64,000 nucleotides of DNA from Paragordius varius (GCA_964247055.1 OZ176054.1:310001-374000); one strand, 5' to 3'. Shown: positions 50,752-63,426, numbered from the stretch's first letter. The notes: generated by a model not told the origin, from the sequence alone. Numbers and translations: made by a program.

Positions 50752-53675
50752 ATGGCTACCTAAAATCCAAATTTGATCAGGTGATGTCACCATAATTTTT
50801 TTTGGGTAGCCCTATGGTAGTTCCATCATCACCCCAAATATTTTCGAGATCGCAGTATAAATGTAATTTTTATGAATTTTTTAAATATTTAAAAAATTTA
50901 TTTTATACGATTTTAAAAATAAAAATGGCTACCTAAAATCCAAATTTGATCAGGTGATGTCACTATAATTTTTTTTGGGTAGCCCTATGTTAGTTCCATC
51001 ATCACCCCAAATATTTTCGAGATCGGAGTATAAATGTAATTTTTATGAATTTTTTAAATATTTAAAAAATTTATTTTATACGATTTTAAAAATAAAAATG
51101 GCTACCTAAAATCCAAATTTGATCAGGTGATGTCACCATAATTTTTTTGGGTAGCCCTATGGTAGTTCCATCATCACCCCAAATATTTTCGAGATCGGAG
51201 TATAAATGTAATTTTTATGAATTTTTTAAATATTTAAAAAATTTATTTTATACGATTTTAAAAATAAAAATGGCTACCTAAAATCCAAATTTGATCAGGT
51301 GATGTCACCATAATTTTTTTTGGGTAGCCCTATGGTAGTTCCATCATCACCCCAATTATTGTCGAGATCGGAGTATAAATGTAATTTTTATGAATTTTTT
51401 AAATATTTAAAAAATTTATTTTATACGATTTTAAAAATAAAAATGGCTACCTAAAATCCAAATTTGATCAGGTGATGTCGCCATAATTTTTTTTGGGTAG
51501 CCCTATGGTAGTTCCATCATCACCCCAAATATTTTCGAGATCGGAGTATAAATGTAATTTTTATGAATTTTTTAAATATTTAAAAAATTTATTTTATACG
51601 ATCTTAAAAATAAAAATGGCTACCTAAAATCCAAATTTGATCAGATGATGTCGCCATAATTTTTTTTGGGTAGCCCTATGGTAGTTACATCATCACCCCA
51701 AATATTTTCGAGATCGGAGTATAAATGTAATTTTTATGAATTTTTTAAATATTTAAAAAATTTATTTTATACGATTTTAAAAATAAAAATGGCTACCTAA
51801 AATCCAAATTTGATCAGGTGATGTTACCATAATTTTTTTTGGGTAGCCCTATGGTAGTTCCATCATCACCCCAAATATTTTCGAGATCGGAGTATAAATG
51901 TAATTTTTATGAATTTTTTAAATATTTAAAAAATTTATTTTATACGATTTTAAAAATAAAAATGGCTACCTAAAATCCAAATTTGATCAGGTGATGTCAC
52001 CATAATTTTTTTTGGGTAGCCCTATGGTAGTTCCATCATCACCCCAAATATTTTCGAGATCGGAGTATAAATGTAATTTTTATGAATTTTTTAAATATTA
52101 AAAAAATTTATTTTATACGATTTTAAAAACAAAAATGGCTACCTAAAATCCAAATTTGATCAGGTGATGTCACCATAATTTTTTTTGGGTAGCCCTATGT
52201 TAGTTCCATCCTCACCCCAAATATTTTCGAGATCGGAGTATAAATGTAATTTTTATGAATTTTTTAAATATTTAAAAAATTTATTTTATACGATTTTAAA
52301 AATAAAAATGGCTACCTAAAATCCAAATTGGATCAGGTGATGTCACCATAATTTTTTTTGGGTAGCCCTATAGTAGTTCCATCATCACCCCAAATATTTT
52401 CGAGATCGGAGTATAAATGTAATTTTTATGAATTTTTTAAATATTTAAAAAATTTATTTTATACGATTTTAAAAATAAAAATGGCTACCTAAAATCCAAA
52501 TTTGATCAGGTGATGTCACCATAATTTTTTTTGGGTAGCCCTATGGTAGTTCCATCATCACCCCAAATATTTTCGAGATCGGAGTATAAATGTAATTTTT
52601 ATGAATTTTTTAAATATTTAAAAAATTTATTTTATACGATTTTAAAAATAAAAATGGCTACCTAAAATCCAAATTTGATCAGGTGATGTCACCATAATTT
52701 TTTTTGGGTAGCCCTATGGTAGTTCCATCATCACCCCAAATATTTTCGAGATCGGAGTATAAATGTAATTTTTATGAATTTTTTAAATATTTAAAAAATT
52801 TATTTTATATGATTTTAAAAATAAAAATGGCTACCTAAAATCCAAATTTGATCAGGTGATGTCACTATAATTTTTTTGGGTAGCCCTATGGTAGTTCCAT
52901 CATCACCCCAAATATTTTCGAGATCGGAGTATAAATGTAATTTTTATGAATTTTTTAAATATTTAAAAAATTTATTTTATACGATTTTAAAAATAAAAAT
53001 GGCTACCTAAAATCCAAATTTGATCAGGTGATGTTACCATAATTTTTTTTGGGTAGCCCTATGGTAGTTCCATCATCACCCCAAATATTTTCGAGATCGG
53101 AGTATAAATGTAATTTTTATGAATTTTTTAAATATTTAAAAAATTTATTTTATACGATTTTAAAAATAAAAATGGCTACCTAAAATCCAAATTTGATCAG
53201 GTGATGTCACCATAATTTTTTTTGGGTAGCCCTATGGTAGTTCCATCATCACCCCAAATATTGTCGAGATCAAAGTATAAATGTAATTTTTTTGAATTTT
53301 TTAAATATTTAAAAAATTTATTTTATACGATTTTAAAAATAAAAATGGCTACCTAAAATCCAAATTTGATCAGGTGATGTTACCATAATTTTTTTTGGGT
53401 AGCCCTATGTTCCATCATCACCCCAAATATTTTCGAGATCGGAGTATAAATGTAATTTTTAAATATTTAAAAAATTTATTTTATACGATTTTAAAAATAA
53501 AAATGGCTACCTAAAATCCAAATTTGATCAGGTCATGTCACCATAATTTTTTTTTGGTAGCCCTATGGTAGTTCCATCATCACCCCAAATATTTTCGAGA
53601 TCGGAGTATAAATGTAATTTTTATGAATTTTTTAAATATTTAAAAAATTTATTTTATACGATTTTAAAAATAAAA
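50752..53675. repeat. Block L, 17 monomers, repeated at 57794-60731
   Basis: The offset is 7041-7042 bp over most of the length. Shared markers: TATGTTAGTTCC, CCCAATTATTGTCGAG (51354, 58396), ACGATCTTAAAA, TGATGTTACC, TTCCATCCTCACC, AAATTGGATCAGG (52328, 59369), CTATAGTAGTTCC, TATATGATTTT, GAGATCAAAGTATAA (53271, 60312) and CAGGTCATGTCACC. This copy has a 158-bp monomer at 53345-53502 (4-bp and 11-bp deletions) that the right copy lacks, and one monomer with AAAAACAAAAATGG near 52.13 kb. The right copy instead has GGGTATCCC near 58.55 kb. Confidence 0.9.
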
Positions 53676-56600
53676 ATGGCTACCTAAAATCCAAATTTGA
53701 TCAGGTGATGTCACCATAATTTTTTTTGGGTAGCCCTATGATAATTCCATCATCACCCCAAATATTTTCGAGATCGGAGTATAAATGTAATTTTTATGAA
53801 TTTTTTAAATATTTAAAAAATTTATTTTATACGATTTTAAAAATAAAAATGGCTACCTAAAATCCAAATTTGATCAGGTGATGTCGCCATAATTTTTTTG
53901 CGTAGCCCTATGGTAGTTCCATCATCACCCCAAATATTTTCGAGATCGGAGTATAAATGTTTTATGAATTTTTTAAATATTTAAAAAATTTATTTTATAC
54001 GATTTTAAAAATAAAAATGGCTACCTAAAATCTAAATTTGATCAGGTGATGTCGCCATAATTTTTTTGGGTAGCCCTATGGTAGTTCCATCATCACCCCA
54101 AATATTTTCGAGATCGGAGTATAAATGTAATTTTTATGAATTTTTTAAATATTTAAAAAATTTATTTTATACGATTTTAAAAATAAAAATGGCTACCTAA
54201 AATCCAAATTCGATCAGGTGATGTCGCCATAATTTTTTTTGGGTAGCCCTATGATAGTTCCATCATCACCCCAAATATTTTCGAGATCGGAGTATAAATG
54301 TAATTTTTATGAATTTTTTAAATATTTAAAAATTTATTTTATACGATTTTAAAAATAAAAATGGCTAGCTAAATCCAAATTTGATCAGGTGATGTCACCA
54401 TAATTTTTTTTGGGTAGCCCTATGGTAGTTCCATCATAACCCCAAATATTTTTGGGATCGGACTTTAAGTGTAATTTTTATGAATTTTTTAAATATTTAA
54501 AAAATTTATTTTATACGAATTTAAAAATAAAAATGGCTACCTAAAATCCAAATTTGATCAGGTGATGTCACCATAATTTTTTTTTGGGTAGCCCTATGGT
54601 AGTTCCATCATCACCCCAAATATTTTCGAGATCGGAGTATAAATGTAATTTTTATGAATTTTTTAAATATTTAAAAAATTTATTTTATACGATTTAAAAA
54701 ATAAAAATGGCTACCTAAAATCCAAATTTGATCAGGTGATGTCGCCATAATTTTTTTTGGGTAGCCCTATGGTAGTTCCATCATCACCCCAAATATTTTC
54801 GAGATCGGAATATAAATGTAATTTTTATGAATTTTTTAAATATTTAAAAAATTTATTTTATACGATTTTAAAAATAAAAATGGCTACCTAAAATATAAAT
54901 TTGATCAGGTGATGTCACCATAATTTTTTTTGGGTAGCCCTATGGTAGTTCCATCATAACCCCAAATATTTTTGGGATCGGACTTTAAATGTAATTTTTA
55001 TGAATTTTTTAAATATTTAAAAAATTTATTTTATACGATATTAAAAATAAAAATGGCTACCTAAAATCCAAATTTGATCAGGTGATGTCACCATAATTTT
55101 TTTTGGGTAGCCCTATGGTAATTCCATCATCACCCCAAATATTGTCGAGATCGGAGTATAAATGTAGTTTTTATGAATTTTTTAAATATTTAAAAAATTT
55201 ATTTTATACGATTTTAAAAATAAAAATGGCTACCTAAAATCCAAATTTGATCAGGTGATGTCGCCATAATTTTTTTTGCGTAGCCCTATGGTAGTTCCAT
55301 CATCACCCCAAATATTTTCGAGATCGGAGTATAAATGTAATTTTTATGAATTTTTTAAATATTTAAAAAATTTATTTTATACGATTTTAAAAATAAAAAT
55401 GGCTACCTAAAATCCAAATTTGATCAGGTGATGTCGCCATAATTTTTTTGGGTAGCCCTATGGTAGTTCCATCATCACACCAAATATTTTCGAGATCGGA
55501 GTATAAATGTAATTTTTATGAATTTTTTAAATATTTAAAAAATTTATTTTATACGATTTTAAAAATAAAAATGACTACCTAAAATCCAAATTCGATCAGG
55601 TGATGTCGCCATAATTTTTTTTGGGTAGCCCTATGATAGTTCCATCATCACCCCAAATATTTTCGAGATCGGAGTATTTTTATGAATTTTTTAAATATTT
55701 AAAAAATTTATTTTATACGATTTTAAAAATAAAAATGGCTACCTAAAATCCAAATTTGATCAGGTGATGTCACCATAATTTTTTTTGGGTAGCCCTATGA
55801 TAATTCCATCATCACCCCAAATATTTTCGAGATCGGAGTATAAATGTAATTTTTATGAATTTTTTAAATATTTAAAAAATTTATTTTATACGATTTTAAA
55901 AATAAAAATGGCTACCTAAAATCCAAATTTGATCAGGTGATGTCGCCATAATTTTTTTGCGTAGCCCTATGGTAGTTCCATCATCACCCCAAATATTTTC
56001 GAGATCGGAGTATAAATGTTTTATGAATTTTTTAAATATTTAAAAAATTTATTTTATACGATTTTAAAAATAAAAATGGCTACCTAAAATCTAAATTTGA
56101 TCAGGTGATGTCGCCATAATTTTTTTGGGTAGCCCTATGGTAGTTCCATCATCACCCCAAATATTTTCGAGATCGGAGTATAAATGTAATTTTTATGAAT
56201 TTTTTAAATATTTAAAAAATTTATTTTATACGATTTTAAAAATAAAAATGGCTACCTAAAATCCAAATTCGATCAGGTGATGTCGCCATAATTTTTTTTG
56301 GGTAGCCCTATGATAGTTCCATCATCACCCCAAATATTTTCGAGATCGGAGTATAAATGTAATTTTTATGAATTTTTTAAATATTTAAAAATTTATTTTA
56401 TACGATTTTAAAAATAAAAATGGCTAGCTAAATCCAAATTTGATCAGGTGATGTCACCATAATTTTTTTTGGGTAGCCCTATGGTAGTTCCATCATAACC
56501 CCAAATATTTTTGGGATCGGACTTTAAGTGTAATTTTTATGAATTTTTTAAATATTTAAAAAATTTATTTTATACGAATTTAAAAATAAAAATGGCTACC

Positions 56601-57793
56601 TAAAATCCAAATTTGATCAGGTGATGTCACCATAATTTTTTTTTGGGTAGCCCTATGGTAGTTCCATCATCACCCCAAATATTTTCGAGATCGGAGTATA
56701 AATGTAATTTTTATGAATTTTTTAAATATTTAAAAAATTTATTTTATACGATTTAAAAAATAAAAATGGCTACCTAAAATCCAAATTTGATCAGGTGATG
56801 TCGCCATAATTTTTTTTGGGTAGCCCTATGGTAGTTCCATCATCACCCCAAATATTTTCGAGATCGGAATATAAATGTAATTTTTATGAATTTTTTAAAT
56901 ATTTAAAAAATTTATTTTATACGATTTTAAAAATAAAAATGGCTACCTAAAATATAAATTTGATCAGGTGATGTCACCATAATTTTTTTTGGGTAGCCCT
57001 ATGGTAGTTCCATCATAACCCCAAATATTTTTGGGATCGGACTTTAAATGTAATTTTTATGAATTTTTTAAATATTTAAAAAATTTATTTTATACGATAT
57101 TAAAAATAAAAATGGCTACCTAAAATCCAAATTTGATCAGGTGATGTCACCATAATTTTTTTTGGGTAGCCCTATGGTAATTCCATCATCACCCCAAATA
57201 TTGTCGAGATCGGAGTATAAATGTAGTTTTTATGAATTTTTTAAATATTTAAAAAATTTATTTTATACGATTTTAAAAATAAAAATGGCTACCTAAAATC
57301 CAAATTTGATCAGGTGATGTCGCCATAATTTTTTTTGCGTAGCCCTATGGTAGTTCCATCATCACCCCAAATATTTTCGAGATCGGAGTATAAATGTAAT
57401 TTTTATGAATTTTTTAAATATTTAAAAAATTTATTTTATACGATTTTAAAAATAAAAATGGCTACCTAAAATCCAAATTTGATCAGGTGATGTCGCCATA
57501 ATTTTTTTGGGTAGCCCTATGGTAGTTCCATCATCACACCAAATATTTTCGAGATCGGAGTATAAATGTAATTTTTATGAATTTTTTAAATATTTAAAAA
57601 ATTTATTTTATACGATTTTAAAAATAAAAATGACTACCTAAAATCCAAATTCGATCAGGTGATGTCGCCATAATTTTTTTTGGGTAGCCCTATGATAGTT
57701 CCATCATCACCCCAAATATTTTCGAGATCGGAGTATTTTTATGAATTTTTTAAATATTTAAAAAATTTATTTTATACGATTTTAAAAATAAAA
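53676..57793. repeat. Block K, twelve-monomer higher-order repeat, two copies, 2059-bp period
   Basis: Copies 53676-55734 and 55735-57793; no difference noticed. Markers at offset 2059: TATGATAATTCC (53741, 55800), T7 with GCGTAGCCC and AAATGTTTTATG, AAATCTAAATTTG, AAATTCGATC with TATGATAGTTCC, GGCTAGCTAAATCC, TACGAATTTAAAA with T9, GGAATATAA, AAATATAAATTTG, CGATATTAAAA with GTAATTCC, ATGTAGTTTTT, CATCACACCAAAT, AATGACTACC, and a shortened GGAGTATTTTTATG (55671, 57730). The pair fits exactly between the two L blocks. Confidence 0.94.
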
Positions 57794-60731
57794 ATGGCTA
57801 CCTAAAATCCAAATTTGATCAGGTGATGTCACCATAATTTTTTTTGGGTAGCCCTATGGTAGTTCCATCATCACCCCAAATATTTTCGAGATCGGAGTAT
57901 AAATGTAATTTTTATGAATTTTTTAAATATTTAAAAAATTTATTTTATACGATTTTAAAAATAAAAATGGCTACCTAAAATCCAAATTTGATCAGGTGAT
58001 GTCACTATAATTTTTTTTGGGTAGCCCTATGTTAGTTCCATCATCACCCCAAATATTTTCGAGATCGGAGTATAAATGTAATTTTTATGAATTTTTTAAA
58101 TATTTAAAAAATTTATTTTATACGATTTTAAAAATAAAAATGGCTACCTAAAATCCAAATTTGATCAGGTGATGTCACCATAATTTTTTTGGGTAGCCCT
58201 ATGGTAGTTCCATCATCACCCCAAATATTTTGGGGATCGGACTATAAATGTAATTTTTATGAAGTTTTTAAATATTTAAAAAATTTATTTTATACGATTT
58301 TAAAAATAAAAATGGCTACCTAAAATCCAAATTTGATCAGGTGATGTCACCATAATTTTTTTTGGGTAGCCCTATGGTAGTTCCATCATCACCCCAATTA
58401 TTGTCGAGATCGGAGTATAAATGTAATTTTTATGAATTTTTTAAATATTTAAAAAATTTATTTTATACGATTTTAAAAATAAAAATGGCTACCTAAAATC
58501 CAAATTTGATCAGGTGATGTCACCATAATTTTTTTTGGGTATCCCTATGGTAGTTCCATCATCACCCCAAATATTTTCGAGATCGGAGTATAAATGTAAT
58601 ATTTATGAATTTTTTAAATATTTAAAAAATTTATTTTATACGATTTTAAAAATAAAAATGGCTACCTAAAATCCAAATTTGATCAGGTGATGTCGCCATA
58701 ATTTTTTTTGGGTAGCCCTATGGTAGTTCCATCATCACCCCAAATATTTTCGAGATCGGAGTATAAATGTAATTTTTATGAATTTTTTAAATATTTAAAA
58801 AATTTATTTTATACGATCTTAAAAATAAAAATGGCTACCTAAAATCCAAATTTGATCAGGTGATGTCGCCATAATTTTTTTTGGGTAGCCCTATGGTAGT
58901 TCCATCATCACCCCAAATATTTTCGAGATCGGAGTATAAATGTAATTTTTTGAATTTTTTAAATATTTAAAAAATTTATTTTATACGATTTTAAAAATAA
59001 AAATGGCTACCTAAAATCCAAATTTGATCAGGTGATGTTACCATAATTTTTTTTGGGTAGCCCTATGGTAGTTCCATCATCACCCCAAATATTTTCGAGA
59101 TCGGAGTATAAATGTAATTTTTATGAATTTTTTAAATATTTAAAAAATTTATTTTATACGATTTTAAAAATAAAAATGGCTACCTAAAATCCAAATTTGA
59201 TCAGGTGATGTCACCATAATTTTTTTTGGGTAGCCCTATGTTAGTTCCATCCTCACCCCAAATATTTTCGAGATCGGAGTATAAATGTAATTTTTATGAA
59301 TTTTTTAAATATTTAAAAAATTTATTTTATACGATTTTAAAAATAAAAATGGCTACCTAAAATCCAAATTGGATCAGGTGATGTCACCATAATTTTTTTT
59401 GGGTAGCCCTATAGTAGTTCCATCATCACCCCAAATATTTTCGAGATCGGAGTATAAATGTAATTTTTATGAATTTTTTAAATATTTAAAAAATTTATTT
59501 TATACGATTTTAAAAATAAAAATGGCTACCTAAAATCCAAATTTGATCAGGTGATGTCACCATAATTTTTTTTGGGTAGCCCTATGGTAGTTCCATCATC
59601 ACCCCAAATATTTTCGAGATCGGAGTATAAATGTAATTTTTATGAATTTTTTAAATATTTAAAAAATTTATTTTATACGATTTTAAAAATAAAAATGGCT
59701 ACCTAAAATCCAAATTTGATCAGGTGATGTCACCATAATTTTTTTTGGGTAGCCCTATGGTAGTTCCATCATCACCCCAAATATTTTCGAGATCGGAGTA
59801 TAAATGTAATTTTTATGAATTTTTTAAATATTTAAAAAATTTATTTTATATGATTTTAAAAATAAAAATGGCTACCTAAAATCCAAATTTGATCAGGTGA
59901 TGTCACTATAGTTTTTTTGGGTAGCCCTATGGTAGTTCCATCATCACCCCAAATATTTTCGAGATCGGAGTATAAATGTAATTTTTATGAATTTTTTAAA
60001 TATTTAAAAAATTTATTTTATACGATTTTAAAAATAAAAATGGCTACCTAAAATCCAAATTTGATCAGGTGATGTTACCATAATTTTTTTTGGGTAGCCC
60101 TATGGTAGTTCCATCATCACCCCAAATATTTTCGAGATCGGAGTATAAATGTAATTTTTATGAATTTTTTAAATATTTAAAAAATTTATTTTATACGATT
60201 TTAAAAATAAAAATGGCTACCTAAAATCCAAATTTGATCAGGTGATGTCACCATAATTTTTTTTGGGTAGCCCTATGGTAGTTCCATCATCACCCCAAAT
60301 ATTGTCGAGATCAAAGTATAAATGTAATTTTTTTGAATTTTTTAAATATTTAAAAAATTTATTTTATACGATTTTAAAAATAAAAATGGCTACCTAAAAT
60401 CCAAATTTGATCAGGTGATGTTACCATAATTTTTTTTGGGTAGCCCTATGGTAGTTCCATCATCACCCCAAATATTTTCGAGATCGGAGTATAAATGTAA
60501 TTTTTATGAATTTTTTAAATATTTAAAAAATTTATTTTATACGATTTTAAAAATAAAAATGGCTACCTAAAATCCAAATTTGATCAGGTCATGTCACCAT
60601 AATTTTTTTTTGGTAGCCCTATGGTAGTTCCATCATCACCCCAAATATTTTCGAGATCGGAGTATAAATGTAATTTTTATGAATTTTTTAAATATTTAAA
60701 AAATTTATTTTATACGATTTTAAAAATAAAA
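57794..60731. repeat. Block L', second copy of the 17-monomer block
   Basis: It begins at the base after the K pair and follows 50752-53675. One monomer has become a B-type with GAAGTTTTT (near 58.2 kb), one has ATGTAATATTTATG, one a TAATTTTTTGAAT deletion. From 59003 it also belongs to the first copy of the 14-mer repeat. Confidence 0.9.
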
Positions 60732-61935
60732 ATGGCTACCTAAAATCCAAATTTGATCAGGTGATGTCGCCATAATTTTTTTTGCTGAGCCCTATGGTAG
60801 TTCCATCATCACCCCAAATATTGTCGAGATCGGAGTATAAATGTAATTTTTATGAATTTTTTAAATATTTAAAAAATTTATTTTATACGATTTTAAAAAT
60901 AAAAATGGCTACCTAAAATCCAAATTTGATCAGGTGATGTCACCATAATTTTTTTTGGGTAGCCCTATGGTAGTTCCATCATCACCCCAAATATTTTCGA
61001 GATCGGAGTATAAATGTAATTTTTATGAATTTTTTAAATATTTAAAAAATTTATTTTATACGATTTTAAAAATAAAAATGACTACCTAAAATCCAAATTC
61101 GATCAGGTGATGTCGCCATAATTTTTTTTGGGTAGCCCTATGATAGTTCCATCATCACCCCAAATATTTTCGAGATCGGAGTATTTTTATGAATTTTTTA
61201 AATATTTAAAAAATTTATTTTATACGATTTTAAAAATAAAAATGGCTACCTAAAATCCAAATTTGATCAGGTGATGTCACCATAATTTTTTTTGGGTAGC
61301 CCTATGGTAGTTCCATCATCACCCCAAATATTTTCGAGATCGGAGTATAAATGTAATTTTTATGAATTTTTTAAATATTTAAAAAATTTATTTTATACGA
61401 TTTTAAAAATAAAAATGGCTACCTAAAATCCAAATTTGATCAGGTGATGTTACCATAATTTTTTTTGGGTAGCCCTATGGTAGTTCCATCATCACCCCAA
61501 ATATTTTCGAGATCGGAGTATAAATGTAATTTTTATGAATTTTTTAAATATTTAAAAAATTTATTTTATACGATTTTAAAAATAAAAATGGCTACCTAAA
61601 ATCCAAATTTGATCAGGTGATGTCACCATAATTTTTTTTGGGTAGCCCTATGTTAGTTCCATCCTCACCCCAAATATTTTCGAGATCGGAGTATAAATGT
61701 AATTTTTATGAATTTTTTAAATATTTAAAAAATTTATTTTATACGATTTTAAAAATAAAAATGGCTACCTAAAATCCAAATTGGATCAGGTGATGTCACC
61801 ATAATTTTTTTTGGGTAGCCCTATAGTAGTTCCATCATCACCCCAAATATTTTCGAGATCGGAGTATAAATGTAATTTTTATGAATTTTTTAAATATTTA
61901 AAAAATTTATTTTATACGATTTTAAAAATAAAAAT

Positions 61936-62015
61936 GGCTACCTAAAATCCAAATTTGATCAGGTGATGTCACCATAATTTTTTTTGGGTAGCCCTATGGT
62001 AGTTCCATCATCACC
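61936..62015 (+). repeat. Interleaved 7-bp inverted repeats of the monomer
   Basis: Two arm pairs alternate in the first half of the monomer: GGCTACC (61936-61942) pairs with GGTAGCC (61987-61993), and GGTGATG (61962-61968) pairs with CATCACC (62009-62015). The order is a-b-a'-b', so both cannot form as simple nested stems at once; together they would need pseudoknot topology. GGTGATGTCACC is in addition a short 5-bp stem with a 2-nt loop, present only in monomers with TCACC, not TCACT or TCGCC. Whether any of this forms in DNA or RNA is unknown. Confidence 0.75.
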
Positions 62016-62056
62016 CCAAATATTTTCGAGATCGGAGTATAAATGTAATTTTTATG

Positions 62057-62080
62057 AATTTTTTAAATATTTAAAAAATT
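62057..62080. repeat. 24-bp A/T palindrome of the monomer
   Basis: The half-site AATTTTTTAAAT is followed at once by its exact reverse complement ATTTAAAAAATT, giving a 24-bp perfect palindrome with no spacer. It recurs in almost every monomer of the window. Pure A/T palindromes of this size can extrude as cruciforms and bind A/T-hook or homeodomain-like proteins; this is family knowledge, not seen here. A subset of monomers in 0.7-5.8 kb and 12.5-13.4 kb carries a single C (TTTTTTCAATATTT) that breaks the symmetry. Confidence 0.9.
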
Positions 62081-63426
62081 TATTTTATACGATTTTAAAA
62101 ATAAAAATGGCTACCTAAAATCCAAATTTGATCAGGTGATGTCACCATAATTTTTTTTGGGTAGCCCTATGGTAGTTCCATCATCACCCCAAATATTTTC
62201 GAGATCGGAGTATAAATGTAATTTTTATGAATTTTTTAAATATTTAAAAAATTTATTTTATATGATTTTAAAAATAAAAATGGCTACCTAAAATCCAAAT
62301 TTGATCAGGTGATGTCACTATAATTTTTTTGGGTAGCCCTATGGTAGTTCCATCATCACCCCAAATATTTTCGAGATCGGAGTATAAATGTAATTTTTAT
62401 GAATTTTTTAAATATTTAAAAAATTTATTTTATACGATTTTAAAAATAAAAATGGCTACCTAAAATCCAAATTTGATCAGGTGATGTTACCATAATTTTT
62501 TTTGGGTAGCCCTATGGTAGTTCCATCATCACCCCAAATATTTTCGAGATCGGAGTATAAATGTAATTTTTATGAATTTTTTAAATATTTAAAAAATTTA
62601 TTTTATACGATTTTAAAAATAAAAATGGCTACCTAAAATCCAAATTTGATCAGGTGATGTCACCATAATTTTTTTTGGGTAGCCCTATGGTAGTTCCATC
62701 ATCACCCCAAATATTGTCGAGATCAAAGTATAAATGTAATTTTTTTGAATTTTTTAAATATTTAAAAAATTTATTTTATACGATTTTAAAAATAAAAATG
62801 GCTACCTAAAATCCAAATTTGATCAGGTGATGTTACCATAATTTTTTTTGGGTAGCCCTATGGTAGTTCCATCATCACCCCAAATATTTTCGAGATCGGA
62901 GTATAAATGTAATTTTTATGAATTTTTTAAATATTTAAAAAATTTATTTTATACGATTTTAAAAATAAAAATGGCTACCTAAAATCCAAATTTGATCAGG
63001 TGATGTCACCATAATTTTTTTTTGGTAGCCCTATGGTAGTTCCATCATCACCCCAAATATTTTCGAGATCGGAGTATAAATGTAATTTTTATGAATTTTT
63101 TAAATATTTAAAAAATTTATTTTATACGATTTTAAAAATAAAAATGGCTACCTAAAATCCAAATTTGATCAGGTGATGTCGCCATAATTTTTTTTGCTGA
63201 GCCCTATGGTAGTTCCATCATCACCCCAAATATTGTCGAGATCGGAGTATAAATGTAATTTTTATGAATTTTTTAAATATTTAAAAAATTTATTTTATAC
63301 GATTTTAAAAATAAAAATGGCTACCTAAAATCCAAATTTGATCAGGTGATGTCACCATAATTTTTTTTGGGTAGCCCTATGGTAGTTCCATCATCACCCC
63401 AAATATTTTCGAGATCGGAGTATAAA

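Larger units (their letters stand above)
61934..62106 (+). repeat. Reference A-type monomer (173 bp)
   Basis: A monomer that matches the commonest base at essentially every position, useful as the consensus. Order of parts by monomer position: GGCTACC at 3-9; GGTGATGTCACC at 29-40; T8 run at about 45-52; GGGTAGCC at 53-60; CATCATCACCCC at 73-84; AAATATTTTCGAGATCGGAG at about 85-104; TATAAA at 105-110; 24-bp A/T palindrome at 124-147; TATACGAT followed by an A-rich run with AATAAA near 167-172. The first ~105 bp carry nearly all the G+C. The A-type marks are CGAG before ATCGG and GGAG after it. This type dominates the right half of the window. Confidence 0.95.
59003..63426. repeat. Fourteen-monomer higher-order repeat, two copies, 2412-bp period
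   Basis: Copy 1 is 59003-61414; copy 2 starts at 61415 and matches to about 63426. Markers at offset 2412: GGTGATGTTACC (59031, 61443), AAATTGGATCAGG (59369, 61781), GAGATCAAAG (60312, 62724), TTTGCTGAGCCC (60785, 63197). Copy 1 has CAGGTCATGTC where copy 2 has CAGGTGATGTC. Copy 1 ends with two monomers taken from the K/L junction (AATGACTACC with GGAGTATTTTTATG at about 61.07-61.24 kb, then an L-type first monomer), so the unit formed after K and L were adjacent. Confidence 0.92.

Noticed and set aside
61950-61985. Hammerhead ribozyme core (CAGGTGATG resembling CTGATGA)
   Set aside because: CTGATGA is not present on either strand of the consensus and no partner GAAA core lies at the right place.
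61934-62106. CENP-B box at TTCGAGATCGGAG
   Set aside because: The box needs TTCG, four bases, A, two bases, then CGGG. Here only four bases separate TTCG from CGG and the next base is A, not G, so the essential spacing is missing.
61934-62106. Primate alpha satellite (171 bp)
   Set aside because: Only the length is similar; the sequence, with its 65-bp A/T half and conserved TACGAT, does not resemble alpha satellite and lacks the CENP-B box.
19790-62270. TATACG to TATATG changes as evidence of CpG methylation decay
   Set aside because: They occur in several monomers (near 19.79, 20.12, 24.10, 25.82, 52.81, 59.85 and 62.26 kb), but most are copies of one another through block duplication, and other CpG sites in the monomer are well kept.
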